Source: Castanopsis chinensis (lineage: Eukaryota; Streptophyta; Magnoliopsida; Fagales; Fagaceae). Taken from it: 64,000 nucleotides of DNA. The first letter of the stretch is position 1, and every line of letters starts with the position of its first letter. Positions 11,999 through 23,538 of this stretch are shown here, one piece after another. The notes under the pieces are model-generated. The model saw only the letters and a program-made list of their open reading frames with translations, searched no databases and was not told the DNA's origin. The stretch spans positions 186,001-250,000 of the forward strand of contig JAVQMG010000051.1 in NCBI GenBank assembly GCA_032878915.1, read 5' to 3'. The position numbers were made by a program, and so were the translations under genes.

Positions 11999-14142
11999 CT
12001 TCGTTATTTGCTATCCAACACATACACACAATGCACAGGTATGTAAAGAGTTGGGTTTTGGTTGGTTGGGTTGGACGTATGTGTTAAGCAGAAAAGATAA
12101 AAGAAAGAAGCTTCGTGTATGTATGACACTGTCATTTTATCATGTACAGAATCATAATCGGCTAAAAGATACACATGCACTAATTAATTTATAATATTAC
12201 CACTGTACCAAGTACCAACAACTAAGCTGGGCAGTTTTATTACTTTTTAAGTTTTGACAAAGGTAAAAATGAAACGACATTCTTGTACAGAAAAAGGGGA
12301 GAAGCTATAGTTGGGATTTTTGTGATTCTGTGCAAACATGCCATACTTTCAGGGATAAATTGTCGGATTTTGAAAATCATTTAAAGGCAAGCAAAGTACG
12401 ATCAAGTTATTTTCGCAGGGATCCAAAAACCCATGATCAAACTTTCCACATGGGCATTCAATGCAAATTCATTGTTGATATGCAACAAAACGGCTATAAC
12501 AAAGATAAAATCACCCCATGTGCAAATACCAAGCATCAAGTTAAATGAAACTTCTTCCAAGAAAATCGCATAAAAACACTGTAGCAAAATAATTTTGGTA
12601 TTGCTTCAGAACCCATTAGGTCTTATAAACAGCATTAGTAAATGAATAGTGATTTTTGTCTCTGCACAATGTTGCTACAGTGAAAAAAGTGCATGAGCAG
12701 TACTGGTTACTGTTCATGCACGTTGAAAAAAAAAAAAAAAAAAAAAGGGAAAACGCAGAAAACTAAAACGTAGGAATTATAAGCTCAACCCAAATGGGTA
12801 CTCAATATGGTGCTTCAGAACCCATTGCATTAGTATGAATGTGTGTCTGCAAGTTGTATCTTCATCTATGAGAGAAAACTGATAAAAGAAAAAAAAATAA
12901 AACTGGAGGGTTTAAATAGTTGGCTCATGTTCAAATTCTAACATTGCCTTCAACGTATGTGCCATCATTCCAGAAGTTTGATTATATCAGATGTCTATCA
13001 TTAACAATCAACAGATTAGAATAAATTGACTTTCAAATTCTAACACGCTTAATCGATTGATCAAGAGAGAGAGAACAAGTGGGTTGGGGGGGGGGGGGGG
13101 GGGGTGTGTGCATAACAAGAACACTCTCAAGTCATTCTAAAACCGGCAAATGTACAATACAAGATTGTTTAATTGCTTCTTGTTATTGGATGGTTTCTAT
13201 AAGTTACCAATGTATCATAAGATAAAACACAAATGAATAGAGACCAAGCAAGATTGTTTAATTGCTACTACATTAAGTCATAACATTGTTTGAAGTCACT
13301 TAAGCATACCATCAATGAAGCTTACGGATTATTAATGGCCTATCTGGACATAAAATGTCTATAGACAACTTGATATAGTCTAAAACAAAGACTTCAACAT
13401 TAAGCATGGATATCATGTAGTTGCAGCCACACAGATGCCAAAATTATTTTTTGCTGCAACTAGTTGGCTAGAATTTAAAGCCTATATGGCTGAACAGATT
13501 ACAGACAGCACTCCAGGTAATGCAAAAAATTGAAACAGCTAACTCAATTTTTCCACAGTATTATACACTGATAAACAAATCTAAATTCAAGTGTCCATTT
13601 CGGACAGATAACGTCCAAAGTGTATGAGCAGGAAGCTAAAGCCTAAAACAACAAATGCCATATGAAGATTTCAGTATTCAAAAGAATAAAAGAAATAGAA
13701 AATGACGCTTCAATATTGTAAAAACTTGAGTTTCACAAATTTCAAGAGCAAAGAGAAATAATATATATTTATATATATACACACACCATCCTTTTTGCAG
13801 CCATCATATCACATTTAATAATCATATAGCACTAAGCAGATCACAATGATCAAAACTGGATAAAGATGAAGAAGGTACAAGAGTTTAGATAACAGATAGA
13901 GGATATATTTCTTCTGGATCAACATGAAATTTGTTATATATCATCAATGATATTTACTTTCATTCGCTATGAGACACAATTTATGGCATTGACACTGCCA
14001 TTCCAACTCGGCACTATACCCGGTTTGCATGAGTTTAATCTAATATAGGCACAAGGATGAACCGACCACCATCAAGAGAAGCTGTGCTCTCAGGTTCAGA
14101 AATCATCAAATATCACCATGCTAGTGATGAATACACAAGTCG
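11999..14142. other. intergenic between COPT5-like and CCX genes
   Basis: AT-rich with a poly-A run at 12727-12746 and a poly-G run at 13086-13104. The right part (about 13900-14142) is probably CCX 3' UTR. No other gene is supported. Confidence 0.5.
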
Positions 14143-16101
14143 TCAATGGGCACCTATGACTGACACAACACCCATGGATGTGCTCATCCTATAAGTGAGA
14201 AATATCAGATAAATTACTATAAGGCCAACTCCTAACACCTTGTTAGGGCGCATATCATTTCTTGGTAACACAACAAGTGACCAAATAAGTCCTGCAGTTA
14301 GAAATCCCATAGTCAAAAACAAACTACTATCTTGGGGAACTATGTATGAGGCAGGTCTCTTAGACCAGGCTCCAAGCAGCATTGAGATCCCCAAACCAGC
14401 AAGCGTGTTGAACATAGGCCCTGCAAAGCATCCTGACATGGCTATCTGTACACCATCTCCACCATTCATTGCCAGTGCAACATTTGACATTAAATCACCC
14501 ATTGAGTTTCCCCATGCCAATACAGTTACTCCAAGTATTGATGGGTTAATTCCAAAAATTACACCTAATGCCACCAGCAAAGCAACAAGCTCATTTGCAA
14601 CAATGTAGAACCAGATAATGCTCATGAAAAATCCTCCCAAAACCCATGGAAATAAAAATTTGTGAGGTGCTTCATCAGGTCTTGTGTATAGATATGCAAG
14701 AACACCAAATATACCACCCAAAACAACACCAATAAAATATGCTATTTGTCCACTCAAAGAACTCACATCATCCTGGGTGCTCCACAAAAATGCCAGAAGA
14801 ATAGGTGCTAATGAAGCACTTGCAATAGCATACCCTTTTGACCAGCGCTCGTCCTCAACTATTGGTATTGTTAACCGTCTTGGGAGTATCAACGGCAGCT
14901 CCAGCAGTGCTAAAATTTTTGAAAATGTGCAGTAAGCACTTCCATTGTCCAAGTCCTCATCATTCCAACCCCAATAGGACCTCGGACTCTCTGAACCAGC
15001 CTTCATGCCCTGGTTTGAATAGATTGCCACATTTGAAGCCCACATCCATTGAGGCAACTTACTTTGGAGATGCGGTACCTCACTTTGAGAGTCAGACTCA
15101 AGCAGTGAGGCATATATAGAATCATCCTCCTCACTCCCCTGAGAAAAGACACTTCCTCTAACAGGCAGTAATGGTGTTACAGCATCCAACCTTAACTTCC
15201 GAGCATGTTTCCTCAGAATCTCATTTGCAGCAACTGCAAACCCATAAACCACATAAATAGACACAAATGCTATGGCACCAGCAGCAGTCACCTTACCAAC
15301 AGTCAAAATGATGGCGAGCGACATGATACTGAAGAGGAAGAAACATATGTCTCTGATGAAGCATTTCCTATCAATCTGGACCCTCTTCTCGGCCACACAG
15401 AGCGATATAGCCCCCACAACAATACAAGTAACAAAGACAGCTCCTCCCAGTACACTATTAAGACCCACTTCGCCTGCATCCTTTCCCACAAACGCAGCAA
15501 TGCTGGAGAACACATCAGGAGCTCCATTCCCCAAAGGCAGCAGGGAAACTCCTGCAACAGTCGCCGGCAACTTCAAAAGATTCGAAAGCTTCTCCAAAGA
15601 ACAACAAAAGTAATCCGCGGCAGTATTCCCCAATAGATAGAACAAAGCAGCCAACCATATGAACAACACTAAATACCCCAAAACACTAACATTCTCACAA
15701 TCACAATAAAAGAACATGATGTAATCAATATACCCGCCTGGCGAACACTCCGGATTGGCAATCAAAAACTCACATTTGCTCCTATAGCCCGCGTGTTCAG
15801 ACAACCCAGCACACAGTTTCGGATCCTTGATGGCCAAATCACCAGTACCCGACCCATTAACAACACCACCACTAGTATAATTCAAAGAACTCACATTAAC
15901 TTCAGAAATTCTTCTTCGACTAATAACCTCAAACGAATCAGCCCCACCACCCCAATCAGGAATCAGACTCAAATTGTAGAAGAAGAAAAACAACAACACC
16001 AAAGCACAAATTCCATTGAAAACCCCACGAAAGCGGGCATTTCTGGGACCCAAACCCAAAAACCCTTTGGGTTGTTGTTGTTGTATCATATTATTAATCA
16101 A
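14143..16101 (-). CDS. cation/calcium exchanger (CCX family, CCX4/CCX3-like)
   Basis: A single-exon 652-residue membrane protein of the Ca2+/cation antiporter superfamily; plant CCX proteins exchange monovalent or divalent cations, often H+-coupled, at endomembranes. It has a hydrophobic N-terminal anchor (about 31-47), a lumenal Cys-rich stretch, and two inverted halves. The alpha-1 repeat carries GNGAPD (about 191-196) and the alpha-2 repeat GNSMGD (about 531-536), the CCX signatures. An acidic/Ser-rich loop (about 318-345) separates the halves. Length matches Arabidopsis CCX3/CCX4 (about 640) rather than CCX1/2/5 (about 550-570). A 5'-UTR intron is possible: on the minus strand CTCAG is followed by GTACCC at 16360, with an acceptor near 16188 (inference). 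Residues about 49-67 are copied into the MULE at 19214-21246. Confidence 0.92.
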   Translation of the reverse strand: MINNMIQQQQPKGFLGLGPRNARFRGVFNGICALVLLFFFFYNLSLIPDWGGGADSFEVISRRRISEVNVSSLNYTSGGVVNGSGTGDLAIKDPKLCAGLSEHAGYRSKCEFLIANPECSPGGYIDYIMFFYCDCENVSVLGYLVLFIWLAALFYLLGNTAADYFCCSLEKLSNLLKLPATVAGVSLLPLGNGAPDVFSSIAAFVGKDAGEVGLNSVLGGAVFVTCIVVGAISLCVAEKRVQIDRKCFIRDICFFLFSIMSLAIILTVGKVTAAGAIAFVSIYVVYGFAVAANEILRKHARKLRLDAVTPLLPVRGSVFSQGSEEDDSIYASLLESDSQSEVPHLQSKLPQWMWASNVAIYSNQGMKAGSESPRSYWGWNDEDLDNGSAYCTFSKILALLELPLILPRRLTIPIVEDERWSKGYAIASASLAPILLAFLWSTQDDVSSLSGQIAYFIGVVLGGIFGVLAYLYTRPDEAPHKFLFPWVLGGFFMSIIWFYIVANELVALLVALGVIFGINPSILGVTVLAWGNSMGDLMSNVALAMNGGDGVQIAMSGCFAGPMFNTLAGLGISMLLGAWSKRPASYIVPQDSSLFLTMGFLTAGLIWSLVVLPRNDMRPNKVLGVGLIVIYLIFLTYRMSTSMGVVSVIGAH

Positions 16102-18027
16102 ATCAAAAACCCCTAATCTTAAGTTTGCAAATTGAAATCAAAGGAAAAGAAGGGGGTGGCAGGGGTCTAGGGTTTCAGACAAAAACCCTAAACAAGGAAT
16201 CGATTAACTAAATAAATAAATAAAAAGAATAAAAGGAAATTGAATTGATTAGATTATATATGTAATCATATGATGATGCTGCAACAAAATTTACATAAGG
16301 TTATGTTTTGTTTTTGTTTTGGTTCCTAATTTTGCATACAAGAACAAGAATTAGGGGTACCTGAGAGAGAGAAAGAGGAAGGAAAAGCAGCTTCTACGTA
16401 ATTTCGTTTACTTGTCCCTGGGAAGGAAGGAAAGGAAAGGAAAGGAAATTTGGTTTTGGTTTTGATTTTATTTATTTAGAAATTTCCTTGTCTGAGCGCG
16501 TTCTGTACAATCTCTCGATCTCGTTTCTTCTATCGATGCATGTTGATGTTGTATTGTACCCAAACCTCACCATTCAATGCACTTTCTGTTCTCACGAATT
16601 ACCGGTCAGACTAACTGTTTCTATTCCTAATTTTCTCACTCTATGGCCCATTTGGTAAGAGTCCGTGCCATATCAAGTGGCACAAATTGCTGTATTTTTT
16701 AAAAAATGATGATAGATCCAATAGAAATATCAAAAACAATTCGTCATAAAATATATATTATGTTACTTTATGTAAAAAATTATAATGATTAAAAATTGAA
16801 AATTATTGTTTAAGTTATTGAATCAAACACCCCCTATATATGTCTTTTATGGGATAATGTTTACACAACTTTTTTTGGTTGATATTAATGCTAATTTCAA
16901 TCTATTTAAGAATAATAACTTACTTTTTTTTTTATTTGATATACTCACATCCAAAAATACGCCATCATCAAATTATATATTTATTTTATATAATATCTTA
17001 TTTAAATTTTAATTTTCTTGATTTTTAAAATTATTTTATCTTTCTTTATACACAACAATCATCATTTATTATTTTACTTCTTAATGCAAAATAAATAGTA
17101 CTAGTATAAATTTATACAATTTTACACTCACTAATATAGGCCATTTTTAGGCAAAAATTTACATTTTTTTCTATTATACAACCACTAATATGCCTCCTAT
17201 GAGTACTCTAGTGTACTATGTGAATTCACCCAAAAATAAAAAAGAAGAAACAAGGTACTGTACGCATTGAGGTAAGAGGTATTGCACCTTATGCATGCAA
17301 TTATCCACTTCCCTCTCACAAAAGTTTTTACCTTCTTAACTTTCTTTACTTATTTTAATAATTTTTTATTCAATGATTGATATTGAAAGTTGTTCTCTTC
17401 AATCCTCAATCGCAAGCATTGATTACAATTACATCCCATACAATACCCTAACTATTACACCTAATATCAATCCATAGTGTACTAAAAGTGATTTTTTTAA
17501 TCAAAACAACCTATATTAGTAATTTTGAATTTTACATATATATATATATATATATATTAAATTTACAAATTTAATATATAAATATACTTATAAGGTGTGT
17601 GTGTGTGTCTCTCTCTCTCTCTCTCTAGAACCAATCCAGTTGCCATCATGGCCAACCTCGCCCCAGGCAGTGGAGAGTGGTGTGTGTGTGCGCGCGCGCG
17701 GGGGTCACAGTATGTTTGGGTTGCTGTGGAGCTCATGGGTTCCAATGGTTTGTTCAAGGCTGGCTAGTGGTTTTGGGCTGTTGGATTGCAATGGGTCATA
17801 GTGATAGTGGACCTAGTGGTAATAGTTTGACCGATTTGGGCTTGGGTTGGGTTAGTTTGTTTTGGGTTACGATCTAGTGGTGGATTATTTTGATATGTGG
17901 TTGTGATAGTGCATTGAGATTATGGCTACAAATTCTAATTCTAATTATATTAAGTTTTACATAATTAATCTATTAATAATCACAATAGACGCAACACAAA
18001 AATTGGTTGATATTTACATAATACTAA
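16102..18027. other. CCX upstream region and intergenic DNA with microsatellites
   Basis: The first 400 bases hold the CCX leader/promoter (GA-rich 16360-16450). Simple repeats follow: (TA)n at 17537-17557, (TG)n then (TC)n at 17595-17627, and GT/CG runs at 17679-17701. A GT-rich tract without a convincing reading frame fills 17700-17900. Confidence 0.5.
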
Positions 18028-18364
18028 CCTCATCACATGTGATCCAAGTGTGCATGAGGTTCTTTTTTTTTTTTTTTTTTTGGGTTTAGAGTAATTTTCA
18101 ATTAATCACAATTTGAGATTTAAGTATGTGTTTGATCATAATATGCATTTGAGAACTATTGATACAACCAAGAGTATTATGAAGCTAGCTTCAATTCATT
18201 TTTTGAAAATAACCTCATGATACTCCTAACTGTATCAGTAGCTCTCAAATGCATAATCTGATCAAACATATACTTAAATCTCAAATTCTAATAAATAGAA
18301 AATTTCGACACTAAACCAAAAAACAAAAAAAAAACCTCATCAAGCGCGAAGCATATGTGACGAG
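18028..18364. mobile_element. fold-back MITE, 337 bp
   Basis: The two halves are inverted copies of each other around a GCTAGC centre near 18187. The ends read CCTCATCACATGTGAT at left and CATATGTGACGAG at right, and inner blocks such as TTTGAGATTTAAGTATGTGTTTGATC (18113 onward) pair with 18253-18285. ACTAA occurs on both sides (18023-18027, 18365-18369) as a candidate target duplication. Superfamily is uncertain. Confidence 0.7.
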
Positions 18365-19213
18365 ACTAATAATGTTTAGGTGGCATCAAATATACAATAA
18401 TCACATAGTAAATTTTGTAATAACTCACTAACTCTACTATGAAAATGATACGGTTGGCCTAAATTAAAATTAAACAAAACTTAAGTACAATAAAATAAAT
18501 TATCCAAAACTCGTGCCTTTGTCAATTCTAGGATAGCGTCATTGCGTGGCTTAACTTATACAAGAGTACACGTCTCTCTTTGACCATCCGCACCAGTAGG
18601 CCCAATCACCCAAAGACACGTAAAAACTTGAAGAATTGATTAGGATACTCTCTTTCACTCTCATGCTTTTTCTTTATTATTTTATATAATACATCCCTTT
18701 ACCTTTACAAATCTAAAAAGTAAAATATGTATTTAGGTATTAGGCAATTCTTGTGATTTATTATAGAGCATAGTTAGCATTTTGATCTCCATCATTTATT
18801 CATCATGAATTTATATAATAATTTCTTCTCAATTTTTTATATAATAATTCAAATAAATTAATATTACAATGATAATAATCCAGATGTACCCTTAAAAAAA
18901 CATTATATTTATTTCATAAATTAAATCTCATTATTTATTTTTTGATAGAAAATCTCATTTCTAATTTTTTAATTTAAAATGGATTAAAGTTTCACATCAT
19001 TATGAATGAAATTGATTAGTATCACTCTCACATAATAACTCATTAAAAGTCATCAAACTACATTGATTGATTGATCTTCTCAAAAAAAAAAAAAAAACTA
19101 AATTGATTGAATTAATAAATAAATTGTATAATTAAAATTACTGCTTACAATTTTGACATTCTTAAATAGTTTTTTTTTTTTTGGAAAAATATTCAATTTT
19201 TGCAAAAAATTTT
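18365..19213. other. AT-rich intergenic DNA
   Basis: No gene or delimited repeat was recognised. Poly-A and poly-T runs occur near 19081-19097 and 19170-19181. Confidence 0.5.
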
Positions 19214-19953
19214 GGGAAAAATGCTCATACACCCCTTAAACTTTTAATCACAGGCCAAACGACCCCCCCTAAATTTTTATAGTGACCAATTTACTCCTTA
19301 AACTATTCACACCTGCCAAATTAATACATCTGCTAGTTTGGTGTTAAAAAACTAACGTTTAAATCACATGAGAAGCACACAAAAATTACAAAGGTGAATT
19401 AGCTCAGTTGGGAGGGAAAGAAAAAGCCAGGTTCAGAGAGAGGAAGACAATAGACTGTGGAACTAGAATCTTGAACCGCCGTGATAGCCTTCTCTCTGGT
19501 GCCGGAGTTTTTGTCCTACAATTGCCTTGCCACTAGTATGCCTTTTTTTTTTTTTTTCCTAATCTCTGTTTTTCTAATCTCAATATCCATGTGTGAATTT
19601 TTGCAATTTTTTTTTTGTTTGGTTTAATTTTCGGGCTTACTCTTTACACTTTACACTTATCCAAGTGTTTCAATACCTGTGGTGGATTGCGTAGAGTTGG
19701 CTATGGTGAAATTTTCATTTGATCAAAACTGGTTTTAAGTATGCTATACAACTGTTTGGTAAAATGCCTAAGAGAGATATGACTAGTGTTCTAATGCGTT
19801 TTCATTGTTTGGTAGTAGTTAGATGGGTATGCAATTACTTGAAAATAATTTTCATTGCCGGGTTCATATGTGCTCGATTGTTTCATATAAACTAACTGAA
19901 ATTACAAATTGCATAAGAAAATTTTTAAAAAGTTGTGGTTATATTACATTTAG
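19214..19953 (+). repeat. left terminal inverted repeat of the MULE
   Basis: Matches the inverted sequence of 20517-21246 from end to end, including the phrases TAGACTGTGGAACTAGAATC, GTTTGGTTTAATTTTCGGGC and GTTGTGGTTATATTACATTT, with scattered substitutions that show some age. Confidence 0.9.
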
Positions 19954-20025
19954 CTTGTAATATGATGAAGATTACAATTTAAGTGATTTTTCTGAATTAA
20001 TGATGATATAAACGAAGATTTTGGT

Positions 20026-20355
20026 ATGGAGAATGATGGAATCAATAGAGCAATTGGGGGCAAGCAGCTTAAGGGAGTTTGGAATGGTGAAGAAGACTCA
20101 AACCATGGGGATAGTGATGAGTTGAGGAGTGTAGAAGGGTCATCCGATGATGAAGGGAATTTAAGGCCTAGGTTCCTTGGGTTTAACCAATGCACTGGCA
20201 TGAAAAATATACAGCTAAGAAACTCCTCAGAAATTCTTCTTCGACTAATAACCTCAAACGAATCAGCCCCACCACCCCAATCAGACACAAACTACCAAAA
20301 GAAGGATCTCAAATTTGCATCACATGTAGTTTTCAAGGAAGCACTCATTTGATAT
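20026..20355 (+). pseudogene. 5' remnant of a MuDR-type transposase gene, interrupted
   Basis: On the + strand the reading gives an acidic N-terminal stretch rich in Asp/Glu/Ser, then RPRFLGFNQCTGMKNIQL, which resembles the F(N/D)...TDMKNP.L segment before the DNA-binding domain of plant MuDR transposases. After the 58-bp insert the frame continues with KKDLKFASHVVFKEALI, resembling the start of that domain (F.S...FKEA), then stops. Everything downstream (catalytic DDE domain, zinc finger) is missing. The assignment rests on motif recall, not a search. Confidence 0.6.
20227..20284 (-). pseudogene. 58-bp captured fragment of the CCX coding sequence
   Basis: All 58 bases are identical to 15902-15959 of the CCX gene, in the same orientation. 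Read on the minus strand it encodes DWGGGADSFEVISRRRISE, residues about 49-67 of the exchanger. The fragment both begins and ends with TCAG. It sits inside the transposase remnant of the MULE, 4.3 kb from its source. Confidence 0.92.
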
Positions 20356-20516
20356 TCAAATTCATGGCAAATTGAGATCATTTTAAAGATACTGATGGAG
20401 CCAATATGCTTTTGTTTTTCAATATTACTGGAAAAGTGTAATTATTGATTCATTGAGTGTTATTTTTTGGCAAACAACATATCATTTGTAAGCACTCATT
20501 GATATTTCAATTCAAA

Positions 20517-21246
20517 CTAAATGTAATATAACCACAACTTTTTAGAATTTTCTTATGCAATTTGTAATTTCAATTAGTTTATATGAAACAATCAAGCACA
20601 CATAAACCTGGCCATGCAAATTATTTTCAAGTAATTGAAAACCCATCTAAAATCCCACCAAACAATGAAAACACATTAGAACACTAGTCATATCTCTCTC
20701 TGGCATTTCATCAAATAGTTGTATAGCATACTCAAAACTAGTTTTGATCAAATGAAAATTTCACCACAACCAACTCTACGCAATCCACCACAGGTCTTGA
20801 AACACTTGGATAAGTGTAAAGTGTAAAGGGTAAGCCCGAAAATTAAACCAAACAAAAAAAATTGCAAAAATTCGCACATGGAGATTGAGATTAGAAAACA
20901 AAGTGTAGGAGGAAAAAAAACGTACCAGTGGCAAGGCAATTGCAAGAAAAAAACTCCAGCACCGAAGAGAAGGCTGTCATGGCAGTTCAAGATTCTGGTT
21001 CCACAGTCTATCGGCTTCCTCTCTCTAAACCTGGCTTTTTCTTTCCCTCCTAACTGAGCTGATTCACCTTTGTAATTTTTGTGTGCTTCCCACGTGATTT
21101 AATCGTTAGTTTTTTTAACACCAAACTAACAAATGTATTAATTTGGCAAGTGTAAAGAGTTTAAGGTGTAAATTGGTCACTATAAAAGTTCAGGGGATCT
21201 TTTGGCTAGTGGTTGAAAGTTTAGGGAGTGTATAAGCATTTTTCCC
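20517..21246 (-). repeat. right terminal inverted repeat of the MULE
   Basis: Inverted counterpart of 19214-19953; ends with AAGCATTTTTCCC against the target duplication. Confidence 0.9.
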
Positions 21247-21349
21247 AAAAATATTATTATAAAACTTCTATCTATAGTTATATAGTTCTGCAATCCATTT
21301 TGAAACTCAAGTTTGCTAAAATTGAGTTCCAAGCAAATGTAGACCGTCT

Positions 21350-21580
21350 GATCTGGTATATAGAGTTTATTTAGATACCGCTTATAATGCTAAAATTGAA
21401 AACTTAGTGCCAAAAGTATTATAGATAAAGGTAAAAATTAGCTAAAATAGTACAGTGTGCCCATGAATAGTAGCAAAAGTATAGTGGGGCCCATGAATAG
21501 TAGCAAAAAATAAGCTGAATAGTGAAATAATTTTCATTTTTCATTGATATCCAAACAGAGGCTTATGCTCAATAATACAA
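21350..21580. repeat. dispersed MITE-like repeat
   Basis: Contains AGTACAGTGTGCCCATGAATAG and a near repeat GTATAGTGGGGCCCATGAATAG about 35 bases later. Related sequence recurs at about 24950-25110 and 26875-27010 (GTACAGTA..., CATGAATAATAGTAAAAATAA), so this is a family. The ends were not resolved. Confidence 0.5.
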
Positions 21581-21633
21581 TCCATGTGAGGGATTATCTA
21601 CTTGAAACTCAAACTCCAAAATGGGCTAAATAA

Positions 21634-22758
21634 TGGAATGGCAACGAGCCGGGTTTTTGCATACCCAGACTCGACCTACGGGTTTGGACCCGCAACCCAA
21701 ACCTGGCCCCGGCCCGATTATTAAACAGATTTTTTTGCGGTGCCTAGACTTGCCCGGCTCCATTCAGCCCAACCAGATTTAGGCCTAAGCAGCGGCCCAA
21801 CTTGTGGTTGCTGCCCATTAAGATTTGAAGCCCATTAAGATTTTGTGTCTAAATTCAAGCCCAAATTCAAATCCAAATATGGTTGCTGCCCTATCACAGT
21901 TGCAACAAAATCATCAAGAAACCAAACTACATTTGCGATTTTAGATAGTAACCTTATTTGCGCTCATCCAAAAAAAGAAAAAAAAAAATCATTTTATGAA
22001 ATACTTAAGAAAACTATGGGTAGCAGAAAGGAAGCTTTTCTTGCTAAAAGCCCTAAAAGTCCCAACTATTGTAGCAGACTCTGGGATGATGTTAAACGCT
22101 GTCCCTTCTTGGATTATGGCAATGGAAACCACCTACAGTATATTACATTTTTTGTAATAAAATATATGACAAAACTCAACTCTATTGTAGACTAAAGTGT
22201 AAACCAAATGATCAACTTCATTTCATGGGGTTTCAGACCATAAAATTAAATTTAATACCTAAGGATCTAAAGGGTCTATCTCCCTTGACACAATATTTTG
22301 CAAGCCGATTACCGACGTCGATACAGCCAAAATTGGATTAATGGACCGGCACTGACAGCAAAGAACAGACTGGCGATGACAGCTAGGGATGGGATCGGCG
22401 GTGACAACTGGGGACGGAACCGGTAGTGCAGAGAGCTTGGATCGGCGGTCTTGAGCGACTGAGTGAGTGATAGAGAGATTAAGCGTGCTCTTGTGTGAGG
22501 CGTGAGCTGAAATGAGAGGTGGGTTAGTTAGGGTTTACCATTGTATATATATATAAAAGGGGTTTTTTGAAATTTTAGAGTAATCGGGTCCGGGTCCAAG
22601 TTCGGGCCGGGTTTTTGATAAAACTCGAACCCAACCCGGTTTGTGTTTTTTTTTAAACCCATACCTGACTCTATTCTTTATCGAGCTGAGTAAAATCTGA
22701 TCCATTGAAGTTGAGACGGACCAGGTATTTGTGGGTCAGATATAAATTGCCATTCCTA
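21634..22758. mobile_element. non-autonomous hAT-like element, 1.1 kb
   Basis: Starts TGGAATGGCAACG and ends TTGCCATTCCTA, short inverted ends of the hAT type. Flanks CTAAATAA (21626-21633) and CTACATAA (22759-22766) agree at 7 of 8 positions, the hAT target length. Both subterminal regions are full of GGGTTTGGACCC/CCCGG motifs. No transposase domain is visible. Its right end was duplicated together with the ALDH7B promoter and recurs at 25656-25795. Confidence 0.75.
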
Positions 22759-23502
22759 CTACATAAGAGCATTCATAGCAGATGTGGTATTTGTGCTAAA
22801 TGCTATAATATGGCACATTTGGCACACCAAACACCAAAAATGGAGCTTTATCAAATGTGTTAAATGTGTCAAACTTTTGCAACATTGAACAGAACCTTTA
22901 TAAGTTTGGCACGGTACAAACACCGAATGGCATATGGTTTATTATTTTTTTTTTCATTTTTCTCTCTCCTCTCACTTCTTTTATTGATTTTCTCTCTCTC
23001 CTCACAATCTGTCTGCCTCTCCCAACTGGTGTTCTTTCCTCTTCAGATCAGATTCCCAGCTCCTCCCTTAACCTCAAACGTCTTTCTCTCTCTTTGCACC
23101 TCAAATTAAATCCAAAAATGGAGTTGGTTGTGTCGCCTGTTGATGTCGATCTCATGCAAATGGAAACTACAATTCTCAGTTCAAAACAAAACCCAGAAAT
23201 GGAATCATCACAAACCAAACAGATTTTCATCCTGTCAGATCAGAGCAACATGGTTGGCTGCGGCGGCGTAACCAAACACCACATATGGGATAGCGTCGTT
23301 CTCACCTCGATCTCGATCTCGCCTCTATCAAACTCTGCTCGATCTTGCCTGCCACTGTCTCGCCGTTCAAGTCTCTCTTATCTTGCTCGCCACCATCTCG
23401 TCATAGTGGGTTGTGTTTGATTAATTTGAGTCGTGGTTGGCTAATTTGAGCGGTGGTTGGTTAATTTTGGGATATGTGGTTGTGTCGATCTCTCTGGTTA
23501 TG

Positions 23503-23538
<36 letters not shown>

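Larger units (their letters stand above)
19214..21246. mobile_element. long-TIR Mutator-like element carrying a CCX gene fragment
   Basis: The ends read GGGAAAAATGCTCATACACC and, inverted, GGGAAAAATGCTTATACACT. Terminal inverted repeats are about 740 and 730 bp. The flanks are AAAAATTTT (19205-19213) and AAAAATATT (21247-21255), a 9-bp target duplication with one mismatch, the length expected for Mutator elements. The 563-bp interior holds a remnant of a MuDR-type transposase gene interrupted by a segment of the neighbouring CCX gene. The element is non-autonomous. It fits the Pack-MULE description, except that transposase remnants are still present. Confidence 0.9.

Noticed and set aside
14240..16116. 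Several plus-strand open frames of 80-140 codons
   Set aside because: They are antisense shadows of the CCX coding sequence.
19392..19412. GTGAATTAGCTCAGTTGGGAGG resembling a tRNA box A
   Set aside because: It lies inside the MULE terminal inverted repeat, appears again inverted near 21050, and has no box B or cloverleaf partner.
22857..23420. 187-codon open frame
   Set aside because: It lies inside the Harbinger element, is low-complexity (Phe/Leu/Ser then Ser-rich) and has no recognisable domain.
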